A stretch of 19,747 bases of DNA from JACRBK01 sp964427955 (GTDB taxonomy: Bacteria; Chloroflexota; Anaerolineae; Aggregatilineales; Aggregatilineaceae). The translations under genes and the position numbers were made by a program. The stretch covers positions 1 to 19,747 of the forward strand of contig CAYRWY010000050.1 of NCBI GenBank assembly GCA_964427955.1. The letters are read 5' to 3'. Positions within the stretch are counted from its first letter, which is position 1. Each line of letters starts with the position of its first letter. The notes under the pieces are model-generated. The model was given only the letters and a program-made list of their open reading frames with translations, was not told the DNA's origin and made no database searches. Of the stretch, positions 1-7,791 are shown piece by piece.

Positions 1-296
1 GCGTGATGGACATCCAGGTCAACCGCAACGCCTTTGGCCGCCAGGTGGACAGCTTCGAGACCGATCTGAGCGTGCCCGAACTCGGCGCGGACCCGTTCCG
101 GGCGGTGTTCATTCGCGCGCCGCTGGTGACGGGCGTGGGCGATGGGGTGCAGGTGTTGGCGCGGTTAGACGAGGGGGGTATCGTCGCGGTGCGGCAGGGC
201 TTCTGGCTGGCCACGGCCTTCCATCCCGAACTGACGCCGGACGACCGTTTCCACCGCTATTTTCTGCGCGAGGTGGGGGAATTGGCGCTGAAATAA
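1..296 (+). CDS. pdxT: PdxT, glutaminase subunit of pyridoxal 5'-phosphate synthase (3' end only)
   Basis: PdxT hydrolyses glutamine and passes ammonia to PdxS, which builds pyridoxal 5'-phosphate (vitamin B6) from ribose 5-phosphate and glyceraldehyde 3-phosphate. Only the C-terminal half is present. The reading frame is open to the left edge (the GTG at 3 is an internal valine), so the start and the nucleophile cysteine lie outside. Family landmarks visible are MDIQVNRNAFGRQVDSFE near the left edge, the VFIRAP segment and the FHPEL motif, whose His and Glu complete the Cys-His-Glu triad of class I glutamine amidotransferases. The gene ends with TAA and is followed by a strong hairpin. The usual partner pdxS would be expected upstream, outside the window. 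Identification is firm from the conserved C-terminal motifs. Confidence 0.95.
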   Translation, partial: VMDIQVNRNAFGRQVDSFETDLSVPELGADPFRAVFIRAPLVTGVGDGVQVLARLDEGGIVAVRQGFWLATAFHPELTPDDRFHRYFLREVGELALK

Positions 297-318
297 CCCG
301 ATCCGGTACGATGTGATC

Positions 319-357
319 CTTGAGGGACGTAGGACAACTACGTCCCTCAAGTTGTTT
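319..357 (+). terminator. Intrinsic terminator after pdxT
   Basis: A perfect 13-bp stem (319-331 paired with 339-351) encloses a 7-nt loop (332-338). It starts 22 bases after the pdxT stop and is followed on the plus strand by TTGTTT. The other side has no T-run, so it best serves pdxT. It may also act as a barrier against read-through into the convergent gene that ends at 368. Confidence 0.75.
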
Positions 358-367
358 ATGGACAGCG

Positions 368-1786
368 TTAGCCGGTGACGGGGATGCGGCTGAGGTCCGC
401 GCCCGCCTGGAGATCGGAGAAGTAGGCGCTGATCCAGCCGGTGACCGTGCCGTACTTGATCTGCCACCAGGTGCTGGCCGCGTTACGACCGATGACCTCC
501 GCCGACGCGGCGGCAGGCAAGGCCGACACCCGCGCGTTGGCGACGCTGGGGCCGCTGCGAATGTTCAAACTGACTCGCGCCGTGACCAGGTAGCCGGAAG
601 TCGTGGTGGGGGTGGTGACCGACGACCCATCCGTGATCGGCAGCGCCGTCTCGTTGCTCAGGCGCACATAGACCGCGCTCACCCAGCCCACCGTCCCGTT
701 GACGTTGATCTGGAACCAGCTCCGATTGGCGTTGGTCCCCAGCACCGGGTAGACCTGATTGTAAGAGACGCGCGTGAGAACCTGCCCGGTCAGGCTGGGC
801 GCGCTGCGGACGTTCAGCGTGTAGGCCAGAATGGTGACGGACGTGCCGGTCGGGTTCGTCGTTGGCTGCGTCGTCGGCGCTGATATACCGCCGGGCAGAG
901 TCAGACTGAAGTTGATGTTGGCATCGCCTGCCGCCTCGTAGTATTCGACGGTGAAGGCGTGCTGACCCGCGGCCAGCGGCAGCGAACGTGCGTAGGTCTG
1001 GCCGGAGGAGGTGTGCCACTCGTCAACGGTCAGCGCGCTGTCCACCCAGACGCGCACGCCGTCATCCGCCGACACGCGCAGATCGTAGGTCCCGGCAGAG
1101 AGGGTTTGCACACTGGTCCAGCGCACGGAGAACGAATCCGCCGGAACCCCCGACACGGGCGCTTGCGTGCCCCAGTTGTGGGACACGGCGCTCTCACTCT
1201 GCGTCACGGTCGGGCTGCCGGTCAGGGTCGCGTTGCTGTAATACTGTGCCGTCCAGGCGCCCGTAGCCGCTGCCACCGGCACCGGGAAGGTCGGAGGATT
1301 GGGGCTGGTCGCCAGGTTGGCCCAGCGCACATACACGTAGGCATCGCCGGTATTTTCGCGGAAGTCGATCTGGATGTGATGGTTCCCGGCAGTGAGCGCC
1401 GCATCTACGGTGAGCATCTGGCCCGGACGCGGCGCGTCGAAACTGGTCAGGCTGGGCTGTTTGGTCGGCGGAAAGTCGATCCAGAGCTGCACGCCATCGT
1501 CCGCCAGGATGTAGAAACGATAGGTTCCGGCGGCAAAGTACGGATCAGCCGCGATACGGGCGCTGAAGTTATCGGCATTCACGCCGGTCCCTGGCGACGA
1601 TTGTCCCCAGTACAGATCGAGGCTGTTGTACTGGGTGGTGAGCACCGGGCTGCCGCTGAGGTAAAGGTTGTTGTAGAACTGCGCCTGCCAGACCACCCCT
1701 GATTGAGCAGCGGCAGGCTGGGCCGCCGGATGGACCACTCCGGCCAAAGCCACCACCATGACGGCAATGAGAAGCGCGCGTTTCAT
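368..1786 (-). CDS. Secreted protein with two PA14 domains and two bacterial SH3 domains
   Basis: Predicted 472-aa exported protein. The chosen ATG (1784-1786) has a GGGAGAG ribosome-binding site 5-8 bases upstream and begins a clear signal peptide: MKRALL, a hydrophobic core, then an Ala-rich cleavage region around residues 20-28. The frame continues upstream to 1984, but that stretch lacks secretory features and overlaps the divergent gene. Domains in order: PA14-like about 31-160 and about 176-296, each with the YxFYILADDGVQLWID-type strand typical of this carbohydrate-binding beta-barrel; a Thr/Pro linker; then SH3b about 316-378 and 400-458, each with LNVRSAP or LNIRSGP followed by W.Q...G..GW(V/I)SA. 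PA14 domains commonly bind glycans and SH3b domains bind cell wall, so a surface or wall-associated glycan-binding role is inferred. No catalytic domain or membrane anchor is visible. It is divergent from the polysaccharide genes. Confidence 0.85.
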   Translation of the reverse strand: MKRALLIAVMVVALAGVVHPAAQPAAAQSGVVWQAQFYNNLYLSGSPVLTTQYNSLDLYWGQSSPGTGVNADNFSARIAADPYFAAGTYRFYILADDGVQLWIDFPPTKQPSLTSFDAPRPGQMLTVDAALTAGNHHIQIDFRENTGDAYVYVRWANLATSPNPPTFPVPVAAATGAWTAQYYSNATLTGSPTVTQSESAVSHNWGTQAPVSGVPADSFSVRWTSVQTLSAGTYDLRVSADDGVRVWVDSALTVDEWHTSSGQTYARSLPLAAGQHAFTVEYYEAAGDANINFSLTLPGGISAPTTQPTTNPTGTSVTILAYTLNVRSAPSLTGQVLTRVSYNQVYPVLGTNANRSWFQINVNGTVGWVSAVYVRLSNETALPITDGSSVTTPTTTSGYLVTARVSLNIRSGPSVANARVSALPAAASAEVIGRNAASTWWQIKYGTVTGWISAYFSDLQAGADLSRIPVTG

Positions 1787-1957
1787 TGTTCTCTCTCCCA
1801 ATAGTTCATGAACACTGACATCCACTGAATTAGACGCCGTTTGATCATACACAGTTCCCTGCTCTTCATTATCGCACGACAATCTGACGATTACCTGACT
1901 ATCAACCGCCTGCTGTTCGACTCTGTGGGTGTTTAACCCCACCCGCGGATTCTTGAT

Positions 1958-1963
1958 TATAAT
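1958..1963 (+). promoter_or_regulatory. Perfect -10 box almost abutting the glycosyltransferase start
   Basis: TATAAT lies only 7 bases before the ATG at 1971. A weak -35-like TTAACC sits at 1933-1938, 19 bases upstream. Transcription from this box would begin at about the start codon, giving a leaderless or nearly leaderless mRNA. The GGGG at 1966-1969 is too close to the first ATG to be a normal ribosome-binding site, but could weakly serve the second ATG at 1974. Confidence 0.45.
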
Positions 1964-1970
1964 CCGGGGC

Positions 1971-3119
1971 ATGATGACACCCATCAGCTTAAACGCGCAC
2001 CTGCTCGCGGCCCAGGCGAGCTACCGTAGTGCCGGAATCAATGGGTACATTTACCACCTGCTGCGGGCCTTACCGGACATCGATCCTTCTTTCTTCTACA
2101 CAGTTTTCACCGGCAGCCAGGCCCAGCCGCCCCAGCACGAGCGACTCGCCGTGCGCCGCTCTCGCTGGGATACCCAGAGTCCGCTGCGCCGGATCGTATG
2201 GGAGCAGGTCGTCCAGCCGCGCGCCGTGCGGCAGGCTGATCCGGCGCTGCTGCACGCCCTGGCCTTCGTGACGCCGCTGTTCAGCCGCGTGCCCTCGGTC
2301 GTGACCGTCTACGATCTCAGTTTCGTCCACTATCCGGCGCTGCTGACCGCCGCCCGCCGGTTGTACTTGCAGATGTTCACCCGCCGCTCGTGCCAGAAAG
2401 CCCGGCGGATCATCGCCATTTCGCAGAGCACGGCCCACGATCTGACCGCCACCTTCGGCATTCCCGCCAACAAAATTGACGTAGCCGTGCCGGGGGTCGG
2501 AGAACAGTTCACGCCGCTGCCGCCCGCGGAAGTCGAGGAGTTCCGGCGGCGCAAAGAACTGCCGGATCGCTTTCTGCTGTTTGTGGGGACCCTGGAGCCG
2601 CGCAAGAATCTCCCGGTGCTGCTGCGGGCGTATGCCCAACTGCCGCCCGCCGACCGGGCCGCCGTGCCGCTGGTGCTGGCCGGAGGGCGCGGCTGGATGG
2701 CCGATGAGATTTTCAGCACCCTGGAAGCGCAGAACCTCCGCGGCGCGGTGATCCTGCCGGGCTATCTTCCGGCTGAGGAGCTGCCGCTGTGGTACAATGC
2801 GGCAGAAACTTTCGTTTACCCCTCCGTCTTTGAGGGGTTTGGACTGCCGGTTGCAGAAGCCCTGGCCTGCGGCACCCCGGTCCTGACGTCGAAGGTGTCG
2901 TCGCTGCCTGAAGCGGCGGGGGATAGTGGCCTGCTTTTGCCCCCTGACCAGGAAGATGCCTGGACGGCGGCCCTGGCCCGCTCCATCCACGATGCAGACT
3001 GGCGCGCCGAAGCCGGAGCACGAGGACGCGCTCATGCCGCCCGGTTCACCTGGGCGGAGACGGCACGCTGCACGGTAGACAGCTACCGCCGAGCATTGGG
3101 AAGAGACCGGCAGAATTAG
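1971..3119 (+). CDS. Family GT4 glycosyltransferase (GT-B fold)
   Basis: Predicted 382-aa retaining glycosyltransferase that would move a sugar from a nucleotide donor to a growing lipid-linked glycan at the inner face of the membrane. The frame extends to 1929, but ATG ATG at 1971/1974 begins the conserved N-terminal strand (PISLNAHLLA) and follows the promoter-like TATAAT, so it is preferred. The C-terminal Rossmann half is clear: GTLEPRKNL at about 206-214 (donor-phosphate-binding segment), the strand LVLAGG at about 235-240, and the GT4 signature FEGFGLPVAE at about 287-296 with its E-x7-E acidic pair, followed by ACGTPVLTS. No signal peptide or membrane segment is seen. The next gene starts 20 bases later and encodes a priming sugar transferase, so exopolysaccharide or capsule synthesis is the likely pathway. 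The sugar specificity cannot be read from sequence. Confidence 0.9.
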   Translation: MMTPISLNAHLLAAQASYRSAGINGYIYHLLRALPDIDPSFFYTVFTGSQAQPPQHERLAVRRSRWDTQSPLRRIVWEQVVQPRAVRQADPALLHALAFVTPLFSRVPSVVTVYDLSFVHYPALLTAARRLYLQMFTRRSCQKARRIIAISQSTAHDLTATFGIPANKIDVAVPGVGEQFTPLPPAEVEEFRRRKELPDRFLLFVGTLEPRKNLPVLLRAYAQLPPADRAAVPLVLAGGRGWMADEIFSTLEAQNLRGAVILPGYLPAEELPLWYNAAETFVYPSVFEGFGLPVAEALACGTPVLTSKVSSLPEAAGDSGLLLPPDQEDAWTAALARSIHDADWRAEAGARGRAHAARFTWAETARCTVDSYRRALGRDRQN

Positions 3120-3139
3120 AGAGCGTTCAGGATTGATCC

Positions 3140-4570
3140 ATGAATAAGTCGCCTTTCAAGTGGCCTCGCTGGCTGCTGCCCACGGTCGATGCGCTGCTCG
3201 TGCTGGCAGCTTTTTTGCTCTCGTACTATTTGCGCTACGAGGTCCAATTTCTCAAGCCGGTCGATGAAGCCAACGCCGCGCCGTTCGACCCTTATCTCGG
3301 CTACACCGCGCTTTTTGCCCTGCTGACGCTGCTCTATGCCCAGAGCGCCGGACTGTACCGCGAGCGCCGGGGCCGGGCCTGGTGGGATGAAGTGTTCACT
3401 ATCGCCAACGGCTCGGCCAACGCTGCCGTGTTCGTCATGGCGCTGAGCTTCCTGCTGCGCCCGCTGGTCTTCTCGCGCCTGCTGATCACCCAGGCCGCGC
3501 TGCTGTCGGTGCTGCTGTTAGGACTGTGGCGGCTGGTGCTGCGCGCCATCCGGGCCTATCTCCGGCGGCGCGGGATCGGGGTCGAGCGGGTGCTGGTCGT
3601 CGGCGCGGGCACGGTCGGACGGTCGGTGCTGCAAATCCTGGTGTCACGACCCGATCTCGGTTACAAAGCCGTCGGGTTTGTGGACGACGATCCGGATCGA
3701 GGCGTCACCGACCTGGGGCGCGTTCCGGCGCTCGGAGGGGTGGACAACCTCCCGCGCCTGATCGAAGCTCACAACGTCGATCTGGTGGTCATCACACTGC
3801 CCTGGCAGGTCCAACGCAAAATCATCCAAATCGTGCGCGAATGCGAAAGCAAACAGGTCAAAGTGCGGACCGTGCCGGACCTGTTCGAACTGAGCCTGAA
3901 TCAGGTGCAGGTCGAAATGCTGGGCGGGATTCCGCTGCTGGGCCTCAACGGTGATACGCAGCTTCAACCCAGCAGCCGCCTGGTCAAACGGGCGGTCGAT
4001 ATCGTGCTGGTGATCCTGGCCGCGCCCTGGGTGGTGCTGCTCACCCTGGTGACCGCGGTCGCCATCAAGCTCGATACGCCCGGCCCGATCTTCTATTCCC
4101 AGGACCGGGTGGGGTTGAACGGCAAACGCTTCCGGGTCTACAAGTTCCGCTCAATGATCGTCAACGCGGATGCCCAGTGGCATGACCTGATACGCCAAAC
4201 CGGAGACGATCCCCGCCATCCCAAGCTGCCCCACGATCCCCGCATCACCCGCGTCGGGCGGTGGATTCGGCGCTTCAGCCTGGACGAGTTTCCCCAAATC
4301 TGGAATATTCTACGCGGCGAGATGAGCTGGGTGGGACCGCGCCCGGCCATCCCGGCAGAAGTCGATCTTTACGAACCCTGGCACTTGCAGCGGCTGCGGG
4401 TGCTGCCCGGCCTGACCGGGTTGTGGCAGGTCAGCGGGCGCAGCGAAGTACCGTTTGAAGAAATGTGTTTGATGGACATTTACTACATCGAAAACTGGTC
4501 TTTGGGCCTGGACGCGCAGATCATCCTGCGCACCATTCCCATCCTTCTCTTAGCACACGGAGCACACTAG
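3140..4570 (+). CDS. Polyprenyl-phosphate sugar-1-phosphate transferase (exopolysaccharide priming enzyme)
   Basis: Predicted 476-aa integral membrane enzyme of the WbaP/WcaJ type. It would start an exopolysaccharide repeat by moving a sugar 1-phosphate from a UDP-sugar to undecaprenyl phosphate. An AGGA site 7 bases upstream supports the ATG. Four N-terminal membrane segments (about 12-32, 52-72, 90-108, 113-135) are followed by a Rossmann-like CoA-binding domain with VVGAGTVG at about 153-160. A further hydrophobic segment lies at about 284-310, and then comes the catalytic bacterial sugar transferase domain: DTPGPIFYSQDRVG, YKFRSM, the Asp-Glu pair at about 382-383 in FSLDEFPQ, WVGPRP at about 397-402, and PGLTGLWQVSGR. 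The length is normal for the full five-segment family. It lies 20 bases after the GT4 gene and 2 bases before the next start, so it is probably cotranscribed with both. The substrate sugar is not predictable. Confidence 0.93.
   Translation: MNKSPFKWPRWLLPTVDALLVLAAFLLSYYLRYEVQFLKPVDEANAAPFDPYLGYTALFALLTLLYAQSAGLYRERRGRAWWDEVFTIANGSANAAVFVMALSFLLRPLVFSRLLITQAALLSVLLLGLWRLVLRAIRAYLRRRGIGVERVLVVGAGTVGRSVLQILVSRPDLGYKAVGFVDDDPDRGVTDLGRVPALGGVDNLPRLIEAHNVDLVVITLPWQVQRKIIQIVRECESKQVKVRTVPDLFELSLNQVQVEMLGGIPLLGLNGDTQLQPSSRLVKRAVDIVLVILAAPWVVLLTLVTAVAIKLDTPGPIFYSQDRVGLNGKRFRVYKFRSMIVNADAQWHDLIRQTGDDPRHPKLPHDPRITRVGRWIRRFSLDEFPQIWNILRGEMSWVGPRPAIPAEVDLYEPWHLQRLRVLPGLTGLWQVSGRSEVPFEEMCLMDIYYIENWSLGLDAQIILRTIPILLLAHGAH
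4558..4562 (+). promoter_or_regulatory. Ribosome-binding site that sets the TTG start of the M20 gene
   Basis: CGGAG lies 10 bases upstream of the TTG at 4573, inside the last codons of the sugar transferase gene. The next in-frame ATG is too far into the conserved domain to be the start, and upstream in-frame codons encode the tail of the preceding gene in another frame. This supports TTG initiation by translational coupling. Confidence 0.5.
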
Positions 4571-4572
4571 CC

Positions 4573-5787
4573 TTGCCTGCCAACGCCGAATTCATCCGCC
4601 AACTGGAACTCGAATGGGTCACCACCCAAGCGCTCAACCAATTCACCCAACGTCTGGTCCAAACTTCCAGTCTGTCTACCCACGAAGGCGAGGTCGCCCA
4701 ACTGGTGGTCGAACACCTGAAGCAGCTCGGCTTTCCGGACGTGCGCGTGGACGCGATGGGGAATGTGCTGGCCCTGATCGGCAACGGGCAAGGACCGGTG
4801 CTACTCTACGACGCCCATATGGATACCGTCGAGGCCAGCGCCCTGGAGCAGTGGCCGCATCCTCCGCTGGAAGGCGTCATCGACGACGGGATGTTGTACG
4901 GGCTGGGCACGGTCGATATGAAGAGCGCCTTGACGAGCATGATCTACGGCGCGCGGCAACTGCTGCCCTACCAGGATCGGCTGAACGGCACGCTGGTGCT
5001 GGCCTTCGTCGTCCAGGAAGAGCCGTGCGAGGGGTTGGCGATCCGCACGGTGATCGAAGAAGACGGCCTCCGGCCCGATTACGTGCTGCTGGGCGAGCCG
5101 ACCAATCTCCAGATCAGCCGCGGACAGCGCGGGCGCGTGATGTTCAGAATCTCAGTCGAAGGCAAATCCTCGCACGGCAGCCAGCCCGAACTGGGCCAGA
5201 ATGCCATCTACGCCGCGGCGCGGCTGGTGTTCGCCGTGCAGTTGATGGCCGACACGCTGCCCAAAGATGCTTTCCTGGGTCCAGGCTCCATCGCCGTCAC
5301 CTCGATTGAAAGCCACGGGGCCAGCCTGAACGCGATCCCCGACCTGTGCAAAGTTTATCTGGACCGCCGCCTGACGCTGGGCGAAACCGTGATGAGCGCC
5401 CAGGCCCAGCTCGAAGCCATGATCACGCGCGAAAATATCCCGGCCACCGTACAGATCACCACCTACAACGAGCCGTCCTATACCGGCCTGGTGCGGGTGG
5501 CCAAAGAGGCGCATCCCGCCTGGGTGCTGGATCGCGGCCATCCCCTGGTGGCAACCCTGAACCAGACCGTTCAGATCGTGCGCGGCAGCACGCCGGAGAT
5601 CGGCCACTGGCCGTTTTCGACGGATGGGGTGTACACGATGGGGCAGGCGAACATTCCGACGGTGGGCTTTGGGCCGGGCGATCCCAGGCTGGCGCATACC
5701 AGCCGCGAAGCCGTGCGGCTCGGCGACGTCAAAACAGCGGCGCAGGTTTACGCCGGGTTGGCCGCCGCGCTGTTGATGGATGAGTAG
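4573..5787 (+). CDS. M20-family metallohydrolase, YgeY-like
   Basis: Predicted 404-aa cytoplasmic zinc hydrolase of the ArgE/DapE/CPG2 clan (peptidase family M20), which cleaves amide bonds in small acylated amino acids or peptides. It starts at TTG, two bases after the TAG of the preceding gene. The expected metal centre is complete: His82 and Asp84 in DAHMDT, bridging Asp115 in GTVDMK, general-base Glu149 with Glu150 in VQEEPCEG, Glu175 in GEPT, and His375 near the C-terminus in AHTSREA. His201 in SSHGSQPE marks the dimerisation lid domain. From memory, the RGQRGR segment, the QEE(D/P)C(D/E)G segment, the DRRLTLGET segment and the FGPG end resemble E. coli YgeY, a family linked by some to selenium and purine metabolism. 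Nothing nearby supports that role here. The gene appears to be in an operon with the polysaccharide genes. Confidence 0.88.
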   Translation: MPANAEFIRQLELEWVTTQALNQFTQRLVQTSSLSTHEGEVAQLVVEHLKQLGFPDVRVDAMGNVLALIGNGQGPVLLYDAHMDTVEASALEQWPHPPLEGVIDDGMLYGLGTVDMKSALTSMIYGARQLLPYQDRLNGTLVLAFVVQEEPCEGLAIRTVIEEDGLRPDYVLLGEPTNLQISRGQRGRVMFRISVEGKSSHGSQPELGQNAIYAAARLVFAVQLMADTLPKDAFLGPGSIAVTSIESHGASLNAIPDLCKVYLDRRLTLGETVMSAQAQLEAMITRENIPATVQITTYNEPSYTGLVRVAKEAHPAWVLDRGHPLVATLNQTVQIVRGSTPEIGHWPFSTDGVYTMGQANIPTVGFGPGDPRLAHTSREAVRLGDVKTAAQVYAGLAAALLMDE

Positions 5788-5790
5788 GCG

Positions 5791-6402
5791 CTAGTTTTCG
5801 CCGGTCAGGGCTTCCGCCAGCAGCCTCTGCATCAAGGCAAAATTACGCTGTTTGCCCGCCTCGCGCAGGTGACGTGCCGCCTCGGTGAAATAGTGGTGCA
5901 ACTGGAGAAAGTCGATCTGGCCGCGATACCACTCGACATCGGTGGTGGTATTGCCGCGCGCTTCTTGCTCGCGGCGCAGGGCCAGGCTGGTGTCGAGAAA
6001 ATCTTCGCGGCCCAACGAGTCCATGTCGGCATCGGCCATGATTTTCTCCAGCAGGGTGTGCGGCTGGGGCGGCCATTTCGTGACCATGATCAGGCGGCTG
6101 ATCAGGTCAATCTGGGGCGGATGGTAGCCAAAGCCCGGCAGCACCTGGACCGCCACGCCGACGCTGAATTCTTCATGATTTTCGTGATGCTTGATGTGGC
6201 CGAGATCGTGATAGCACGCGGCAGTACGCAGGCACAACAGCTCATCTCCATCAATCCCTTCCAACGCCGCCAGACGTTCCGCGGCGGGGAGGACGTCATC
6301 ACGCGTATGCTTGATGGAGTGATAATAAGCTGTTGGAGGAAGTCTCTGCTCCAAGAGTTGTAAAGCGTACTGCCTGGCGCGCTCGAAATCCGGCTGATCC
6401 AT
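5791..6402 (-). CDS. HD-domain phosphohydrolase
   Basis: Predicted 203-aa soluble metal-dependent phosphohydrolase. The HD signature is intact: His28 and His32 in YHSIKHT, His65-Asp66 in ACYHDLGHI with His69 just after, and a downstream acidic residue in ADADMDSLG (about 123-130). The ATG at 6402 is preceded by GAGG and AGGAG. The rest is alpha-helical, with no membrane segment or partner domain, as in small stand-alone HD proteins of the YfbR or metal-dependent phosphohydrolase kind. The substrate (a nucleotide, cyclic nucleotide or other phosphate ester) cannot be named from sequence. The gene lies on the same strand as rho, 120 bases downstream, with its own possible -10 box. Its 3' end meets the M20 gene tail to tail with three bases between stop codons. 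Confidence 0.85.
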   Translation of the reverse strand: MDQPDFERARQYALQLLEQRLPPTAYYHSIKHTRDDVLPAAERLAALEGIDGDELLCLRTAACYHDLGHIKHHENHEEFSVGVAVQVLPGFGYHPPQIDLISRLIMVTKWPPQPHTLLEKIMADADMDSLGREDFLDTSLALRREQEARGNTTTDVEWYRGQIDFLQLHHYFTEAARHLREAGKQRNFALMQRLLAEALTGEN

Positions 6403-6442
6403 ACTCCTGCCTCATTGCTGCACGGTTCAAAATCCAGCATAG

Positions 6443-6448
6443 AGTATA
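6443..6448 (-). promoter_or_regulatory. Possible -10 box for the HD-domain gene
   Basis: On the minus strand this reads TATACT, about 40 bases before the ATG at 6402, in the only AT-rich part of the 120-base gap after rho. No good -35 hexamer is seen at the right spacing. I see no convincing intrinsic terminator for rho in this gap (6403-6522). Confidence 0.3.
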
Positions 6449-6522
6449 CACAAAAAACACAAAGCTGGCGTGCTGGTAGACAGACGCTGATCAAGCAAGG
6501 CAGCGCAGACTGCTTTTGGGGG

Positions 6523-7791
6523 TTAGTAACCCTTGGTCAGTGTTTCAAGAAACTCTTCGTTGGTATCGGTATGCCGGATCTGGTTGATCAAAGCTTCGGT
6601 GGCGCTGATGATATCGTAGTTGGCCGGCGGCTGGGTCATCTGCACGAGCATACGGCGCATGGTCCAGACCCGCTGCAAAATATCCGGGCCTAACAGCAGC
6701 TCTTCACGCCGCGTCGAAGACTGCGAAATGTCGAAAGCCGGGAAGATACGGCGTTCTTGCAGCTCGCGCGAGAGGTGCAGTTCCATGTTGCCGGTGCCTT
6801 TGAATTCCTCGTAGATCACGTCGTCCATCCGGCTGCCGGTTTTGACCAGGCAGGTCGCCACGATGGTCAGGCTGCCACCCTCTTCGACGTTACGAGCCGC
6901 GCCGAAGAACCGCTTGGGCGGATAGAGCGCCGACGGATCGAGACCACCGGTCAGCGTACGCCCACTGGGAGGAACCACCAGGTTGTACGCACGCGCCAGA
7001 CGGGTGATGCTGTCCAGCAGGATCACGACGTGCTGCTGCGATTCGACCAGCCGCTTGGCGCGTTCGAGCGCCATTTCGGCCACGCGCACGTGGAAGGCGA
7101 CCGGCTCGTCGAAGGTGCTGCTGATCACTTCGGCATCTACCGAGCGATCCATGTCGGTCACTTCTTCCGGGCGCTCGCCGATCAGCACGACCATCAGATG
7201 CACCGACGGATAATTCTGGCTGATGGCGTTGGCGACTTCCTTCAGGACCGTGGTTTTACCGGCTTTGGGCGGGCTGACGATCAAACCACGCTGGCCGCGT
7301 CCTACCGGGGCGATCAGGTTGAGCATCCGGGTGGAGAGAATACGCCCGTTGGTTTCAAGATTGTAACGTTGGTCGGGGAAGATGGCGGTCAGATCGTCAA
7401 AACGCGGGCGGCGCTTGGCTTGTTCCGGGTCCAGGCCATTGACGGCTTCGACGCGCAGCAGACCGTAGTATTTCTCCGAGTCTTTGGGCGGACGCACCTG
7501 GCCGATCACCATATCCCCGGTGCGCAGTCCAAAACGGCGAATCTGCGTCTGGCTGACGTAGATGTCGTCGGGGCCGGGCAGGTAATGATCGGAGCGCAGG
7601 AAACCGATCCCGTCGTCGATGATTTCAAGTACACCGCCGCGCAGTTCATGTCCCTGTTTTTCGGCCTTATCGCGCAGCAAACTGACGATCAGGTCCTGCT
7701 TCTTCATACGGCTGAAGCCAGGGATTTCTACCTCACGTGCAATATCACGCAAGTTTTGCAGCGTCTGCGATTCAAGTTCTGCTATATCCAT
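6523..7791 (-). CDS. rho: Transcription termination factor Rho
   Basis: Predicted 422-aa hexameric RNA-dependent ATPase that terminates transcription by translocating along RNA. All expected parts are present: an N-terminal helical domain (about 1-48, with LQNLRDIAREV), the cold-shock RNA-binding domain (about 51-118, with GFLRS and the IYVSQTQIRRF primary-site segment), Walker A SPPKAGKT at 173-180, Walker B VVILLDS at 255-261, the Q-loop region LTGGLDPSALYPPKRFFGAAR at about 280-300, and the secondary RNA site and arginine-finger region before FDISQSSTRREELLL. The length matches compact Rho proteins without the large N-terminal insertion seen in many high-GC bacteria. The ATG has GGAG 8 bases upstream. 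It has a long leader and its own promoter, which fits autoregulation known for rho in other bacteria (inference here). Confidence 0.98.
   Translation of the reverse strand: MDIAELESQTLQNLRDIAREVEIPGFSRMKKQDLIVSLLRDKAEKQGHELRGGVLEIIDDGIGFLRSDHYLPGPDDIYVSQTQIRRFGLRTGDMVIGQVRPPKDSEKYYGLLRVEAVNGLDPEQAKRRPRFDDLTAIFPDQRYNLETNGRILSTRMLNLIAPVGRGQRGLIVSPPKAGKTTVLKEVANAISQNYPSVHLMVVLIGERPEEVTDMDRSVDAEVISSTFDEPVAFHVRVAEMALERAKRLVESQQHVVILLDSITRLARAYNLVVPPSGRTLTGGLDPSALYPPKRFFGAARNVEEGGSLTIVATCLVKTGSRMDDVIYEEFKGTGNMELHLSRELQERRIFPAFDISQSSTRREELLLGPDILQRVWTMRRMLVQMTQPPANYDIISATEALINQIRHTDTNEEFLETLTKGY

Noticed and set aside
1787..1984. N-terminal extension of the PA14/SH3b frame to 1984
   Set aside because: The signal peptide and the GGGAGAG site place the start at 1786. 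The extension would overlap the divergent glycosyltransferase start.
4465..4572. Start of the M20 gene at the ATG at 4465
   Set aside because: This would overlap the conserved end of the sugar transferase by about 100 bases. The extra residues have no family similarity, and the TTG at 4573 has a suitable ribosome-binding site.
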